Source of the DNA: Monarcha castaneiventris obscurior | Lineage: Eukaryota > Chordata > Aves > Passeriformes > Monarchidae | Reading direction: 5' to 3' | Length of the DNA: 64,000 nt | Assembly (NCBI GenBank): GCA_026261815.1 | Contig: JAMPIT010000884.1 | Span: forward strand, 12,103,001-12,167,000 | Shown: piece after piece, positions 17,460-31,897 of the stretch | Layout: each line of letters begins with the position of its first letter | Position numbering within the stretch: the stretch's first letter is position 1 | Translations under genes and position numbers: made by a program | Notes under the pieces: generated by a model | Database searches by the model: none | What the model saw: only the letters and a program-made list of their open reading frames with translations | Told to the model about the DNA's origin: nothing

Positions 17460-20062
17460 TACGAGCAAGATTGGCTTTTTGTCGTAAACCCAAGAATTCA
17501 GAGTGCATGGTTCAAAGCACAGATAAATGCCTAGATCAGATACTTTTTGAGTAGTTCCCCCTATCTCTTGAGTGGTCATTTATTCTCCAAAGTCTTTACA
17601 GGTGGTCAGCTGTCAAATAACATACTTTCAGCTGAATTACAGGCAATTTGGCCAAGATCTTTTTGTGATATGGGATTTAGAAAGAGGTGTTAATCATATT
17701 TCAAAAATTCTTCTAGGGCTCCTTCATGCCACATTACTGTGTCCTAGAAACTTCAAATGAGGTTTATACAAAAGATCTTGGCAAGACCTAGCATAAGGAA
17801 AGGTATGTTTGGGAAGTAACTCTCAGTTGCATTAAGAGCATCAGAATAGTCCGTCAGGCTCCAGCATATTTTAAGGAGTGCCAAATATCTGAGGAGGAAC
17901 TACATTTTTATTAAGGAAAAAAAAAAAGTGTTCTCTCTCAGTTTTCCTTGAGGAAACAGCTTTAAAATAAAAAAGTTCCTAAGAGTTCTGTCACAGCATT
18001 TAGCATTTTTGCTGGATGTCTTCTCTTAATTGCTATCATTTACCTGGCCTGAAATACCTTTTTTTTCGCTTAGTTTTGCCTAATCCTGCAAAACTAACTT
18101 GAAGATCAATCTGACTGCCCACAGAGGCTCTCCGGGTTCCTGTTCCCATTGTTCTTAGAATCAAAATTGCCAGTTACAGCCCTGTAATACTCCAACAGCT
18201 TCCCAGTACAGGTTCTTCAGCCATGACCCACTTCAGTGCCTTGGATAAAGTAGTAATATTTTGTTACTAGGTGGTACAGCTACTTTCATAATGTTTTAAG
18301 TCTTTCAAGAAAGCAGAAGGCCACCAAGGTAAAAATTCAGTAGTTGCCTGAGCAGTGATACCAGGCTCTTTTAATACACCTCTAAGCCACAAAGTTCCAA
18401 GTCTCAATCCAAATCTCCATAGTGAAATCAGATCTGGCATTTAGGCTCGGCCTCCCATAAAAGGTCAACTCCTGAGAAAGCTGTATCATAGTTTGAAGGG
18501 TTTGGTTCAAACCTTCTCTAAACATAATAATAATAATGAGTAGTTTCTTTCATGTCAATATGATCTGTAAAGTTCATCTATTATGGCTCAACTGAAAGTC
18601 TGTTTACTTCAGTTTTATTAAGAATTCTATTCAAACTCTTTATTGATAATACTGGAATTGTACTGAAGCAGAATCCAATCTAACACTCTAAGGCTGTAAA
18701 ATGGGATGTTGCAGGAAACAATGTCTTTTATTTCAAATAAATCTTGTCCTTCGGTTTTGGTTGTCCTGCTTTTTCTCTCCTAATTTATGGACAAATTCTG
18801 GAGGTACACAAAACCAGATCATACTGACAGCAGAGGGAAGCACACGTATAGAAGAGGAGAGATTTAGTCTTTCCTGTTTATGAAATAATCTTACTTAATT
18901 CATCCACTTTTTTTTGATACTACAACTAGCATGGAGAGAAACTCTAATGTATGCAATGTGCATACCAGGAAGATAAGATGGCCAAATGGCAGTTTTCTGC
19001 ATGTTTTTTTTCTAATAAATTTAGCTAGACCACAGCTTAAAATAACATTTTTGTTCTAATGTCAGGGTAGCTCAACAGCTTACAGAATACAAAACTTTTA
19101 GCTCATGGGGAGGCAGAAACAGGTAATTTTTTCCTCTATGGACTGAATTCTTACATAGGGAAGATTTCAGTCTCCTCTTTCTATTGATCTAAAATGAATG
19201 GGATGTCACATACATTCACCTTATCTTGGATAAAAATAGTTTCTTTAAGAACTTCAAGAAATGTCAGAGCAGTTTGCCAGATAGTGGAAAAGCACTAGAT
19301 GATGATATGACACAGGACTCCTTAAAAGTCACAGCTGAAGCAGTCTGTTTTTTAACATCCTGTATTTTATATACAACATTAACCAGGATCAGCCATCAAT
19401 TGTCTTTGACTCCCCTGTAGATGTTCAGTTGGCATTCATAAAATTCTTCATGGAAATCAAGGACAGTATTTTATCTTTAGAAGACACCACGTTTGTCTGG
19501 GTTTTATGAGAATATGCAGCATTCTAGAGTGTGAAAAAGGATCACTGAGAATTCTGGAAAGATGTAATAGACCAAATCCCATGAAAATTGTCTGGTTTAG
19601 GCTGCAAATCTGAATGATCTGATTTGCTGTACTTATGCTGATCCCAGGACAAATCAGTGAATCCATCCATACAAAGCTCATTGATGGTTTAGGCCCTTGG
19701 ACACCAAAAGCACAGAGAAACAAAATCAAAATCACCAGGCACCAAGAAGGCCTTGGGACTTCCAGGGGAAAAATGTAGTAAGTGATGTAACAGGCACAGA
19801 GATAGAAATGGGTGAGGGAAGGACCAAAATTAATGGCCATTTTGGCAAATGGCCTCATAGTTCAAATTACAAATGAATTTACAATCCACTGAACAGGAAA
19901 GACCTCACTGCAAGCTCTGAGAAATAGTTAAAGAAAACCAGGAGCTCTTTATAAACTTGCAATTGTCCATGAGTAACCAGCTATGAGCCTGAATTCCTGA
20001 AAGGCTGGATCTTGCAAAGTGAACAAGATAGGCCCATATTAAAACTTTTAACGACTTCAGTT

Positions 20063-20102
20063 AAAAAAAAAAAAAAAAGGGAAAAAAAAGGGAAAAAAAA
20101 AG
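20063..20102. repeat. A-rich simple tract
   Basis: A16 followed by GGG-interrupted A8-A9 runs. No retroposon body is recognised on its 5' side. Confidence 0.85.
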
Positions 20103-20164
20103 GTGGAACTTTGCAGCCAGCTGGCTTCATACCGAAAGCCAGGCTGCACAGCTTGAACTTAAAG

Positions 20165-20420
20165 CTATCTTAACATAATGAATAAGTGCCAATAATTAGC
20201 ATATGTAGTGTGAACAGGTTTGCTGGCACAAGCAAGTGAAAAACTCCAAGGTAAAGTTATTATTAGGGAGTAATTAGCTCTGTGAAGTAAATGAGTGAAA
20301 CAATAGCTGCCAGCACTGACAATATGGCTAACATCTGACTATGTGAAAGATAACATTGTAAAGTATTGCTCCCTGAGCTAGAATCTGTTAATAACCATAT
20401 GTTAGTGTAATTAATGCAGA
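20165..20420. promoter_or_regulatory. SOX/homeobox motif-rich intronic stretch (candidate enhancer)
   Basis: Contains AACAATAG (20299-20306), ACAATAT (20319-20325), CATTGT (20354-20359) and homeodomain-like TAATTA cores (near 20191, 20271-20276 and 20408-20413), in non-repetitive sequence. It has the look of a conserved non-coding element, but conservation cannot be judged from one sequence. Confidence 0.25.
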
Positions 20421-23400
20421 GTCTTTCTGACCTGTTGTCACATAAGAACAATACTTTCTGGGAAATATTCAAACAGGCAGCTCTAAACTCATGGATGGCA
20501 AAAAATAATTTGGGAAGTTGCTTACAAACATCTTTTCTTCTGCATTTCTTTAAAAAGAACTAAAAATCAGTAAATGGGGGAGAAGACTAGAAAAAAAGCC
20601 CCCACACTTATGAACCAACTTCTTTTAAGCCTGATGACAAAGAGGTCAAACTGGGGATTGAGGCTTTCCAGATCATCTAAATGAAACCCTAAATAATACT
20701 ATTGGATTTCAGGGGCACTTGTAATCCATGCCCAGACCAAATTCTGCAATTTGATTAATTATATGGAGCGGCTTAAACCCTTTATGCAAAAAAATCCTGG
20801 AACTCAGGAGTGTTCAAATCTGAGACTGGGTTCAGAATTTTTTGGCTTGAGCTCATTTCTAAATTGAATAGATCCCTCCAGGTGTCTGACATTCATCAGA
20901 CATTCTGCCAAGGTCTTAATATCCTGCTAGATAGAGAGGGTCTCTGCTTGTCCCCCACACAGGACATTCACACCTCCAAATGAGTGAATTCTGTGACTAC
21001 AAAGTGCAAGGCTACAGATAATTTCTCTTGTGAAGGTACTAAAAATCATGCCCAGAACTTCTGAATTTTCATAATAAATGGCACTGATGCAATATTTTCC
21101 TCCCGTCATATCAACATCTCAAAATGTTTCAAAGAGGTCTAGTAAATACAGTTTGCTCAACAAGCCTTACATAATTACTGTATTTTCAAGTCATTGTGCT
21201 GATGTAGTGCATCCTACAGAGAACACATATCCCATGAAAAGCTATTGTCTCTGAAACTCCCTGGTAAAGAGACCTTTGTAATTTAATTTGAATATATCTC
21301 TATTCCAGTTGAGCATCTCATATACACCTCGTTCATTAGAGCATTCACACTCATTGGCTCACTGCAACAGTTTCCTAGAGAGGGCAAAGTGTGGCCATAC
21401 ATTGCAAAAGAATAGCCTTTATTTCTAAAAGAAGCAGTTAAACAACTTAAAGGACCTGGCCATATTTAATTTCAATTTAAAAAATACAAAATTTAATGCA
21501 GGCTTGTTAGTAGGTTCCCTTTTCCCTTTTTAGTGGGGCAGGTAAAAAAAAAAAAAAAAAGTTTTTTAATGCTTCACAGCCTATTATGGCCAGGCAAAGA
21601 AGTCCTGTATGTTTGAGATCTCACACATTTATCTTCTTGCTAAACATCTGTTTAAGGCTTGTGTGATCTACCTGTCAGCACCAGTGATCCATAAAGTGTT
21701 TGAACCTCCTGTCACAAACCTCAGTGCTGGCTTGATCAGAGGCTTTGTGCACACTAATCACACCCTTTATCTTTTCTAATGCTAGGAGAAAAAAAACACA
21801 GCAAAGCTGTCTTCCAAACATGAATGTAATTAATCTTTCCAAGGGGGAACCTGTATGGTTTGAAAAAGCAAGATCTGATGGGCTGCTGTTCTTTTTCTGT
21901 AAGGGCCTTATTTTTCCCTATCAGGCATCTTTACACTTGAGTGGTACCCTTTAAAAAATACTTTAACTATATCCTAGTGACAGTGAAACAACCTTCGAGA
22001 TCATCTTATGAATGAAACTGCTGGTAACTTTGCTGAGAAAAAGAGGCCAGTGAAAGGAGTTTGACAGAAGCATGTTTAAACGATTCTCTCTTTTTAACTG
22101 CATGGGAAAAAAGGGAATCAGAATAAGAACTGGTCCCCTTTTCATGTTTCTCCTAAGCTGCTCTCTTCACTAATAATCCCACTGCTACCTTTCTTTGACT
22201 CAGCTGCACACAAATGTTCTGAAAGCTGCAGGAGTTCCAAAAAGGGAACAGATAACATCAGGTGGGTTTTGGGTTTATTACTGCTTGCCTTTTGCCACTA
22301 TTTGCTTTCTATGGCATAAGAAGAATGAATGTGGTGTGTGATAGAGATAACAATTCAAAGTGCAGCTGCAATGAGGCCCAAACTGAATGGGAATGGGACA
22401 AATAATTTTAAATTTGGTTACATCTTCTCTGATAAGAAAAGCTTCCTTTGCTCCTCAGCATCCCTGAGTCCAGGCATTAGTAAGAACATAAATTCTAGTG
22501 AGCAGATGACGGGAAGCAGCAAGAAACTGATGCTGCAAGACCAAATCTGAGTACAGATTTCATAGCAATCCTCAACCTAAATAAGGTCAAAAGCCTTGAA
22601 CATACATGGATGGATTGATCTGTGAGTATGTAGATGGAGTTCATTTGGATAATTAACTAATCAGAAGGAAAAACTTTAGGAATTTGTGCAATAAAGTGGC
22701 AAATAATTGTTGGGCTGTGACTCTCATGATCACATGGCTGTCCTGTATATTGAAGGCTCTAACACAAGGCTGTGTCACACAGAAACACTCTCAGAATCCA
22801 GGTCAATTTGGAGAGGAAAATAAGTGAAGGTAAATGAATCCTTCTATTACTGTCATCATATATTACTTAGACTGTGAGGAATTTCAAAGGACTCCAGAGG
22901 TCCAGCATCTGACTTTGTATGATCAAAGAGAGTCCTGCATATTTTATATCTTTTTTTTTTAGACAAGATACCACAAGTGGGAAACATGATATAATGGAAA
23001 GGAGTAGATGTCTACCAATATTATTTAGTGTTCCGTGCTTGGATCCAGTTTAGATTTCATGATCTTGCTAATTGCCTGCAGGCAACAGCACCAGTAAAAT
23101 TTGATAAATAATTTGGGCAATATGAAAGGTTGGACCCTTAATGGAAAGGTTATTCAACACACTTGAGGTACTTTGGAATAAACTGTTATGCAGCACAGGA
23201 AAAGTGAACAGACAAAACAATGAGGGGTGTGTGTGTGTCAACAACAGAGTAGATCAGAATTGGCATGAACTGTGGAGAGAAGAAATGTAAGTGAAAAACC
23301 TGTGAAGAACCTTGGAAAAACAACACCAAACTGTAATTTCCTACTATGGAAAACAAGGAGCTAATGCCTAGCCTAAAGGAAGGAGCTGGGTCCAATAATA

Positions 23401-25861
23401 TCGACAGAAGCGAAGAGACAGAAGTCAAGAGACATTGGGAAATGTCCTGCCAGGAGAACAGGGAGACAATGGAAGTGTCAGAATGACACAGAATGATAAC
23501 AGAATGACAACAGAAGACTTAGTAATTAAGTTGTAAGATTGAAAAAAAGTGGCTGAAATTTTTAGGCAGAAGCAAAAGCTGGATTTTACAAAAGATGCTT
23601 TGAGAAAGCAGTCAAAATGGTTTCTTGGAATATGGACCTGCTTGACAGGGAGGAAGATAATGTTGCTACAAGTTAAGAGAACAGAGGAATCAGAGAAGCT
23701 TTGGGAAGAGAGCTAATGAGTTCATTTGAGGTTAGTGACTCTGTCCAAGATTTATGTTCCCTCTAGCTAGAGATTAAGGCACTTGAATCACAACTAATTT
23801 ATCACCTTTCTTACTTGCTGGCCATGAAAAAGTACCTGCTATTCTAGACTGGTGCCTAATATTGAAGCTTGACAGCTAACTGTCTACAGAGTCCATCCAA
23901 ATTTGATAAAAGACACAGGTCAACTTCCAGATAAGCTCTGTACCATATAAACTTTGATTACAGAGTGAGGACAGGACTAAACTGGTATCTTATCCAGTAC
24001 ACAATCCAATTGGTTTAAATCTGTATCTCATTGACTAATTAAGAGTTCAGAAGGTCTAAGATTCTACAGAGGCTATAATGTACTGCAAGCAGCAGCGTGG
24101 ATAGGATTATAATGATATTAAAGAATATTCTGTGTATTTCAAGGAAGAAAGGGAAAATATATAAATTCTTTACAATTTCATTAAAAAGCAACAATGTAAC
24201 TAACAGAAAGATTTTTCTTATATTTTACTGCCTTGTGATTTCTAACCCCTACCCCATCTCACCACGGTATGATCATATTGCTTGACAAAAAGGAATGATG
24301 GTAAAATAGCTCCTTCAGAGATCATTTAGATCAGTCCCATCTGAGGAATGATATGGTTTTTTCTTGCTTAGATGTAAGAATCAGTTTTCTACATCTTAAC
24401 TTAAAATTATTAACTCCTCCAAACTTCACCTTCCCATATGTATGAATATAATGCTTATGCTCAGTGATGTCTAGGAAGTTAAAAATGGTTTTGCCTTTTC
24501 AGATTTCTGTGCATGTGTGCAAACACGCTTGGAAGACAATGGGGCTCTCTTGTTCAGTACCCTGTGAAATCCGTTCTCCTGACGTCTATTGGCTTTGGAG
24601 ATGTACTTGCAAACACTTATCCAAAACTCACATCCACGCTTGCACTTGTTAACTTAAAGCTGGTATTTCTAAGGACCACTTCTTGGGAGAGCTGGCTGCA
24701 ACCTGGTCTGCAGAGGTACAATATTTGGCCAAACTGGATCACATAAGAGCAGTAGTACAATAAGAAGATGCTTTCCCTGCAGAATTTAGCAGATAAAGAA
24801 GCTACAGTCATGTGAAAAAAACTAGCTACAATTTTACTAAGATACAATCTAAGGAAAAAGTAAGCCAACCTCACTTGATACACTCTGAAAACTATTAGAA
24901 CTAAAACCATTTCTGTCCTAGTGCCCTGCTGAATTGTCCGTGCTGACTTACACATGCACACACACGAAATGTTCAGTGTAGAGACATTAGTCCAGCTGAA
25001 AAAAAATGCATTATGCTGGTGATATGTACTTTTTTCCAGTGGTAACAATGAACAAAGCCCTCACAAGTGAATTTCAACAGGCTGGAAATTTCAGTAAACA
25101 TCTAAGCCTCCTCCAAAATCAGACAGGCAGTCTAAGAAGATTCCAATTTCTTTCATATGTCTAGCTGCTTCTGACACTAACTGAACAATAAATTAATTCT
25201 CATTCTGTTTTTCCTCTGAAGTCCAAGAGCACCCCTCTCCTAGGTTAGGCTGCTAAATAAAATCATCAGATGTTGTAAAGCAACTTAAGTGAATTCCAGA
25301 AATGCAGAGAAGTATGTTTGTATGTGAACATGCAAAGGAGCTTAAAGAAAGTAATAACCATTAACAAACACCCAGAGACTTCTGCCTTGACCACTTGCCC
25401 TAGAGAAATTTATTCTCCTGAAACAACATTTTCTAAAGACAGAAGATTTTATTACTGCTTTTAATGGGTGCTGTAACAATTCCTTGCTTTCTAAGACTTC
25501 ATGCTTAAAACTTATGAGTAAAACTCTGAGTCTTTCACTAAAAAAATTATAAGTTTATCAATGCAACAAGTTTATATGGGATGGTAAACAAGATTGTTTA
25601 TCATCCCATTTTAAAACAAATGCTGAATGCCTCAATTTCCTGCACAACCTCAGTGAAGTGTTTTTTTGCCCAAGAAAACCTAATACTTCTACAACCAGCA
25701 AGACAGGCATAGGTATCTTATGAAGAGACCTGCCTACCCTATGAACATCTATTTCCCATGGCAGCAGCAGATTAGAGTAACTATAGAAAATGGAAACAAA
25801 TGAGGAAAAAAAGCAGAGCCCACTATATTCCTTCATTCCAGAGGGATAACAATTACAGTGA

Positions 25862-25883
25862 TATAGATCTAGCCAGATCTATA
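25862..25883. repeat. 9-bp perfect inverted repeat
   Basis: TATAGATCT and AGATCTATA flank the 4-nt loop AGCC. No associated gene feature. Confidence 0.85.
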
Positions 25884-28174
25884 GCTGCCTTTTCTGACTG
25901 ATAGTTTTGGCTGCAGTTGGTAGAGATGAAATTGTGCCGTTCTTATAAGGAAAGATGTTTTTTTTCACTGGCAAAATTTCAAACTTTGACTAGGATTATC
26001 AGCATTATTTCTGCATCCATACTTCCTGAAACATCAGCCAGCACTACCTTTGCTAAAGGTAGCTTGTCTATCAAATATTGTGCCCCTTCCTAAACAAGCA
26101 GCATATGGAGCAAGTATAGAGACTGAAAAGCAGAAAGGAACAAAGCAGAAAATGTAGTGTCAACCTCAATAACCATTTCACAGGGCTAGAACAACCATTT
26201 TATTTTGCCATTCAACAGCTTAACTTCAAATAGGTGTTTAATTAACTCAGAGTGGCAGTCTAAACATTTAGCCTGAAGCTGCCTGACAAAGGGAAAAGTA
26301 TCTACTGCACTTGCAGATTTAGAGCATCAGGCTCAAGAAGAAACTGTTAATTGCATAATGCAGAGAATTTGCATGACACACATACACACAAAAGTGTAAA
26401 GACTGAACTCCCACCATACCAAAGTTTCTTCTATGCCAAAACTTCATGCAAGTCTAAAAAGTCTAGAGAAAAGTGAGGGCACTTATGGCTAAAACCTGTT
26501 TTCACAATATAAAATTTTATTGGACGTGAAGTAACAGATTTATTAAAAAAAAACCAGGAAAGACAAATCTAGGAAAGCATTTTTATAAAAATACAAGCAC
26601 AATATGTTCAGAGGAGGATGAACAGGATTAAGGATTTTTCAAACTTAATCCAAAACACTGTAATATTGGTTTAAGAAAGCATAAGGGCTCACAATCACCT
26701 AACAGAAGCTGGGCATCTTAATATGGAGATGGGAGAAACAAGGAAGGCATATCTTGCCTCCACTACTTGGCATCCTATTCAGCAGCAGAGGCACAGCTTT
26801 AGACAGCTTTTCCCTCTTCTTTCTTGGGGTCTTAACAACGGAGCAAGCCAAATTAGAAGGAAATGAATGCTCTGGCAGCTGACTGATCATTTTGAGTATT
26901 TAACTTCTTTCCGACCACCCTGCCAAACAGGTATGTTCCCAACATGCAGTGACACATGGTGTCCCTTAAAATTAGATGGCCATCACATATTTTCTGTTCA
27001 AGTACTCTCAATGCCTTGGCGATGCAAAAATCCTCCTCCCTCTTTAGTTTATTATACCAAAAGATGTCACACACTGTGACTGTTTTAATCAGGAAATAAA
27101 CGAAGTGCCCAGCACCTGCCCTGGCTTTTATTATCATAATAAACCTGTTTTGTTTTTTAATTCTAAAACATCAGCAACTCACCCGTAGGTGAGCATGTGT
27201 TTATGCCGCCCCTACTGTTGCCTTTGTGGTTTCATTATTAGCAAGCCATTAAATGAAAAACAGGAGAAGAAGGGGGAGAGATGGGAAAAGCAGGCCTGAG
27301 GCACAGCCATTTGTGCCTGTTAAATACAACAAGCTGGTCTTAGGTAACCAGAGCCCTGAGACTGGCATGAAAGCCGGGTAAGTACCAGAAACTGAGAAGA
27401 AAGCAAGGCAGTGAACAAACCACTGTGAGTTGGAGCAGACCAATCCAGGACAAGAAATACACATGGGCAGGCATCCTACTGGCATTTAGTACAGCCAGAA
27501 TGGAATACAAACCTAGCAGTGGTCAAGGTGAGGAGAGAGCTCATGCATAGTGACTGGTAAGGGCCTTACATTCTGATTTGTTTAGGCAGTTTTCACAGAA
27601 CTGAGGGGTGCTCAAAAAAGGAAGGTATGTGCTGATAGTCTTGGCTTTGTCACAAGAAATGGATCTAGAAAAACTGAAACATAGCAAACGCTAAAAATGC
27701 AAGGAAAATTGTTTTCTTACCTTGAAGAGGACAGGAAAAGACCCTCAGAAACTTTTTACCACTTATTCACTTATATTTTACTGATGGAGCAGGTCAGTTT
27801 TGCTGCATTAAACTCTATTGATGCGATTCAGTGGAATGGCACCAACATAAATCTGACTCTGGGACAAAGAGAGTCTTTTCTGCCTGCTTCCCTCCCTCAT
27901 TCTCCCCCCCAAAACTGCAGTCTGCATTCAATTTCTTCCAGTGAAATGGGAAATTCTATAGAAAACCAGCAAAAATGGAGAAAGAAGATAAAAACCTAGA
28001 AGGCCTGAATCTTTGATAACTCTGCACTTCGGTTCACATTTTGTATTATGGCCCAATGGGAGACGCCTGACAATCTGGGTTCTGTTCCTGGTTCTGGCAA
28101 TGAGCTACAGCCTAACAATGTGCAAGCTGCTTCCCCTCTGTCCTCAATTCCCCTGGTCTGAAAAACAGGATGCT

Positions 28175-28198
28175 TAAGAAAGAAAGAAAGAAAGAAAA
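28175..28198. repeat. (AAGA)n microsatellite
   Basis: About five consecutive AAGA units in intron. Likely polymorphic in length. Confidence 0.9.
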
Positions 28199-31100
28199 AT
28201 ATTCCAAGATCCAGTGATGACGGTGCTACATAAGATCTGGATCATACACAAATATTGGTGCAAACAGACTGTGAAATGCAAGTAAAACTTTGTGATTTAA
28301 TGTTATGTTGTAGAGCTGTAAGTAACCACAAGGGATGAAAAGGCAGAGAAAACTCATACCTGGCAGTTATGAAATAAGGGATGATGCTTCCAGAGCAAAG
28401 TTTCCATGTACAGGGAATAACATTTGAATTTCAAGTCACTAGAAATGTCTTTCTACTATTTAATAGGCAGTAACAACAATTTATCACAGTTCCTCTAGGA
28501 GGTGTAAAACAAAAATAGCCAAGCATTGTGGGAAATCTACATTGCCAAAGCTTCTGAAATAATCTGAGTGAAGACAAATCACAAGTTCAAGAAAGTGTCC
28601 TTCATGTAAGTATTTCAGTTTTCTTCCGAAGCAGTAAGAACCTTAGAGATAAGGACCAAACTTCCTAGCCTAATCTTTATTTCTAAAAAAAGGGATTGGG
28701 CAAATAGGCTCAACATCTTAAGGCCCACTTTTCCCAGGGACTGGATAGAATTAGATCTGAGTAGGTTTATCTCAATCGAACTAGGGTAGTTTCTATTAAA
28801 AAAAAAAAAAAATCCATATTTTAACCAGCAAAGTTTAATCCCTTCTTTTCCTGTGAAAACTCGGATAAGTTTGATTTTGTGCCTCTTGCTGTCTCCATAC
28901 TCCAGGTATTATGTCATTGCACATTAGACTGTGTCAACACACCGTGACTTCGTTCCCGCTAATGCAAAACCTCAGAAAACATGGAGCCAGGAGATAATTT
29001 CAGAGTGCTTTTTTTTTCTGTTTAATGTAACTCCGTATTTATCCTTCCGTATTTCTGACATTTTCATTGAGTGATAGTTCCAAAATGAAGAAAATCAGTC
29101 TTTTGCATGCAAAGCCGTCTTAAGGCAGGCTGGTGACTAGCAATCTTACTGGGCAGGTGAGCTTCACACATGTCTCAGGAAGTATCTCCCTCTTGTGAAA
29201 TCCAGGAACGGCAATGACAGGCTTCCAAGGAAACCTCTTCAAGTCCCCCTTTGGTGGAAAGAAGGCTTAACCTCCCACAAAAGGGCACCTCCTGAAGTAA
29301 CGGGGAGATGATGTCTCAAAAAAACCCCCATGTATGAGACTCTTAGAAAGTGTGCCCACACTCTAATTGTGAGTGAAGTTTGCCTGCCTGAACTTAAGAA
29401 ATGTCTGCTTTCAGAACAGTCCGGTTCTTAAAAACAATCTATCTTTTTTTTGTATTTAAGTATTAAAACAGTTGCTCAGGTTCCTTAAACATGAAGAAAA
29501 TTAATACAGAGAAAGAGCTATGTGGAACTTGATAAAATTGTAACATCATGTTAGTCTTGTCTGCATCTTGGTCATTTATTTCAGTTCAAAGTGTCTCTAA
29601 ATGCTCATGTTCAGATTTTGTAAAAGAGGAGGGAATTTAAGGCTCCTGCAATTAACGTGTTGTGGCAAAATCAAGTAAAACTTCACAGGTTTTGAGTCAA
29701 ATGATGTAATCAACAATGTTTATTGCACTAGGTAATGAAACACCACCAAAACCAGACAACATATTTCATGAGAAAGAAGTATTAGGAAATACTATTATGC
29801 AGCATTATTAAAGCCCCATCTTCCACTCTTAACGACTGCATACTAAAGCAAATGTCAGTCCAGGGGGGCTTAATGTTTCTAAATCAAACACCCTTCAAAC
29901 ATGCTTTCTGACAGTTATCTTCATATTTTCCACATATGCTGCCACTGCCACAGAATGAAGCACTAAAATAGATCCAATGCTAGTGTCACATCCAGGCTGT
30001 GCTGATACTCCTGCCACTGTAACTGCAGTCAAAAAACTGCAGGAGGAAAAACACGCTTTGTGTAGAGGGCATCTGATGGCACTGTAGATGATTTTTTGGA
30101 AGCCTGAACCACTGATCAAAGCAACAGAAAGTCACCAGCAGAAGGTTCTGTCTCAGACTGAAAGCAAGAGTCCATCTATGTTCATTCCCTAGATATGCAC
30201 TATCTCATGAACACTGAAATGGTGTAAGTTATTTGACTTTTGCAGATTCACAGGGCAGCCTGTACAGATCTAACATTCTCTAGAGGTTTTGCTTACCCTG
30301 TAAATCATTATGCCTATATTCTTAATTGCTTGGCACAGCTCCCAGGACATCCATTACATCTCCTGTGACTAACATAGATTTGTATCTGTTCACCCCTGGG
30401 GCTTCCAACCAATAAATGTCTGGGCATAAAAAGAAGGGCATGAAAATAATGCATTATAGGTCAGCAGTATTCTGTCAGGACACCTGAACAATATAAGCCA
30501 ATGAACCAGTCAAAAACACAATGCAAGCCTCTTACCCCTCTTTTTTTGCTTTTTTCTTCTCTGGCTTTCTTAACATCTAGAGAGTCAGTCACTAAGATCG
30601 TACTGGAGTGTAGAAGTCCTATTCTAAACAAAAACTTGAAAGTATATTAAATGTACATTAGAAATGGTGGCATCAGGTACTGATTTATGTGTACATTTTG
30701 CCTACTACACACCTAAGCTCCGGTGACAACTTCCAGACCTCCCCAAAGTATTCCCACAACTAAGCCACAAAACCAGATTAATAGCAGTGGCTGCTACTCA
30801 ACAGCAGGTGAGGTTGTGTGAAAGAAAAAAGCAAGGCAGGCAGAAAAGTATCTGTGGTACCTATAACCCACTAGAGCAAGACCTGCTTCAGTAGATGCAG
30901 CGAAAGTGCTTAGTATCTAACCCATGGTTCCCACTGAGAATCTCTGAGGTGAGATGATGGTATTTGTGGAGGCAGTAATAGGAAATACTGGGTAAAAAGC
31001 GAGCTTTTTGCAGAAACAGTTTGCTCTTTTTAAACCATTCCCATGGCTTCATCCAGGCTCTGAGGGGCGCACAGTATTGGGAAGGTAAAAAGGAATCAGT

Positions 31101-31842
31101 TCTATGGAGGCAAACAGGAGAAAAGGCAAACACATCCAAACCAAATGAGAGCTAGAGAAGCAATGAGGGCAGAGGGATGGAGGGCATTTGTGCAAATACA
31201 GATTTCATGTGCAATTCATTTAAAGGCACTGACATTTTTATCACAAAGAAGAATTTAATCAAAGTCTCAGGAGATCTGCCATAAAGGAAGCCCTTGCCTT
31301 GCTGCCTGGGCTGTCTGAAAGAAACACCTGTTACTCACAACAAAAAAAGACAAAACAAACAATAGGTATAGAAAGGAAGCCATGGTTCAAACAATGGGAA
31401 TTGGTGAAGCACAGTTATCTCTAAATGAAGGACTAGAATCCTATCAAATGAACAGCTGGGGAAAGCGTAATTCTTTATATTTGCAGGGAAGTTGCACAGA
31501 TTATATGATGGCAACAAATACAATATATGTATCCGAGCTCTGCTTCCTAGGCACCAGAAAGGACAGGAACCTCCTAAGATACCTCTGAGTGGAAGAATAA
31601 ACTTGCCTGACCCCAGCTCCAGGAAAAAAGATAGCCAGATTTTAAAGGAACATAATGGACAACTTTCCTCCCACGGGATCTCTGCAAGAGTTTCTGCTAA
31701 GAGGATACTGAGCTCAAACAACCTTCTCAAAAGGTGCAGAAAGAAAACTTGTGATTTACACAAATCCACCCAAGCACACAGAAGGGATGTGAAGAATACC
31801 CAAAATGGATGTTTTGTTTTAAATAAGAAGTGAAAATATTCC

Positions 31843-31897
31843 TAACATAGAATACAGAATTCTATGTTAATTGAATTGTATATTGATTACAATTCAA
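31843..31897. repeat. Two adjacent perfect inverted repeats (hairpins)
   Basis: TAACATAGAAT / ATTCTATGTTA form a perfect 11-bp stem (31843-31853 and 31859-31869) with a 5-nt loop. One base further on, TTGAATTGTA / TACAATTCAA form a perfect 10-bp stem (31871-31880 and 31888-31897) with a 7-nt loop. The two palindromes are unrelated in sequence and lie back to back in intron. Confidence 0.9.

Larger units (their letters stand above)
16998..31842 (-). other. SOX5: SOX5 intron, no gene
   Basis: AT-rich intron with a 26-bp tandem duplication (17.4 kb), A-rich tracts (20.06 and 21.55 kb), a SOX/homeobox motif group (20.2-20.4 kb), an imperfect 11-bp tandem pattern at about 23478-23515, a 9-bp hairpin (25.86 kb) and (AAGA)n (28.2 kb). 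Short open frames have no family resemblance I trust. Confidence 0.7.

Noticed and set aside
24513..24746. 77-codon plus-strand frame containing TSIGFGDVLANT, resembling a potassium-channel selectivity filter (T-x-GFGD).
   Set aside because: Only the short filter-like word matches. There are no flanking pore-helix or transmembrane segments, the frame is closed soon on both sides, and the local sequence is intron-like. Chance resemblance is more likely than a channel pseudogene; a blastx search would settle it.
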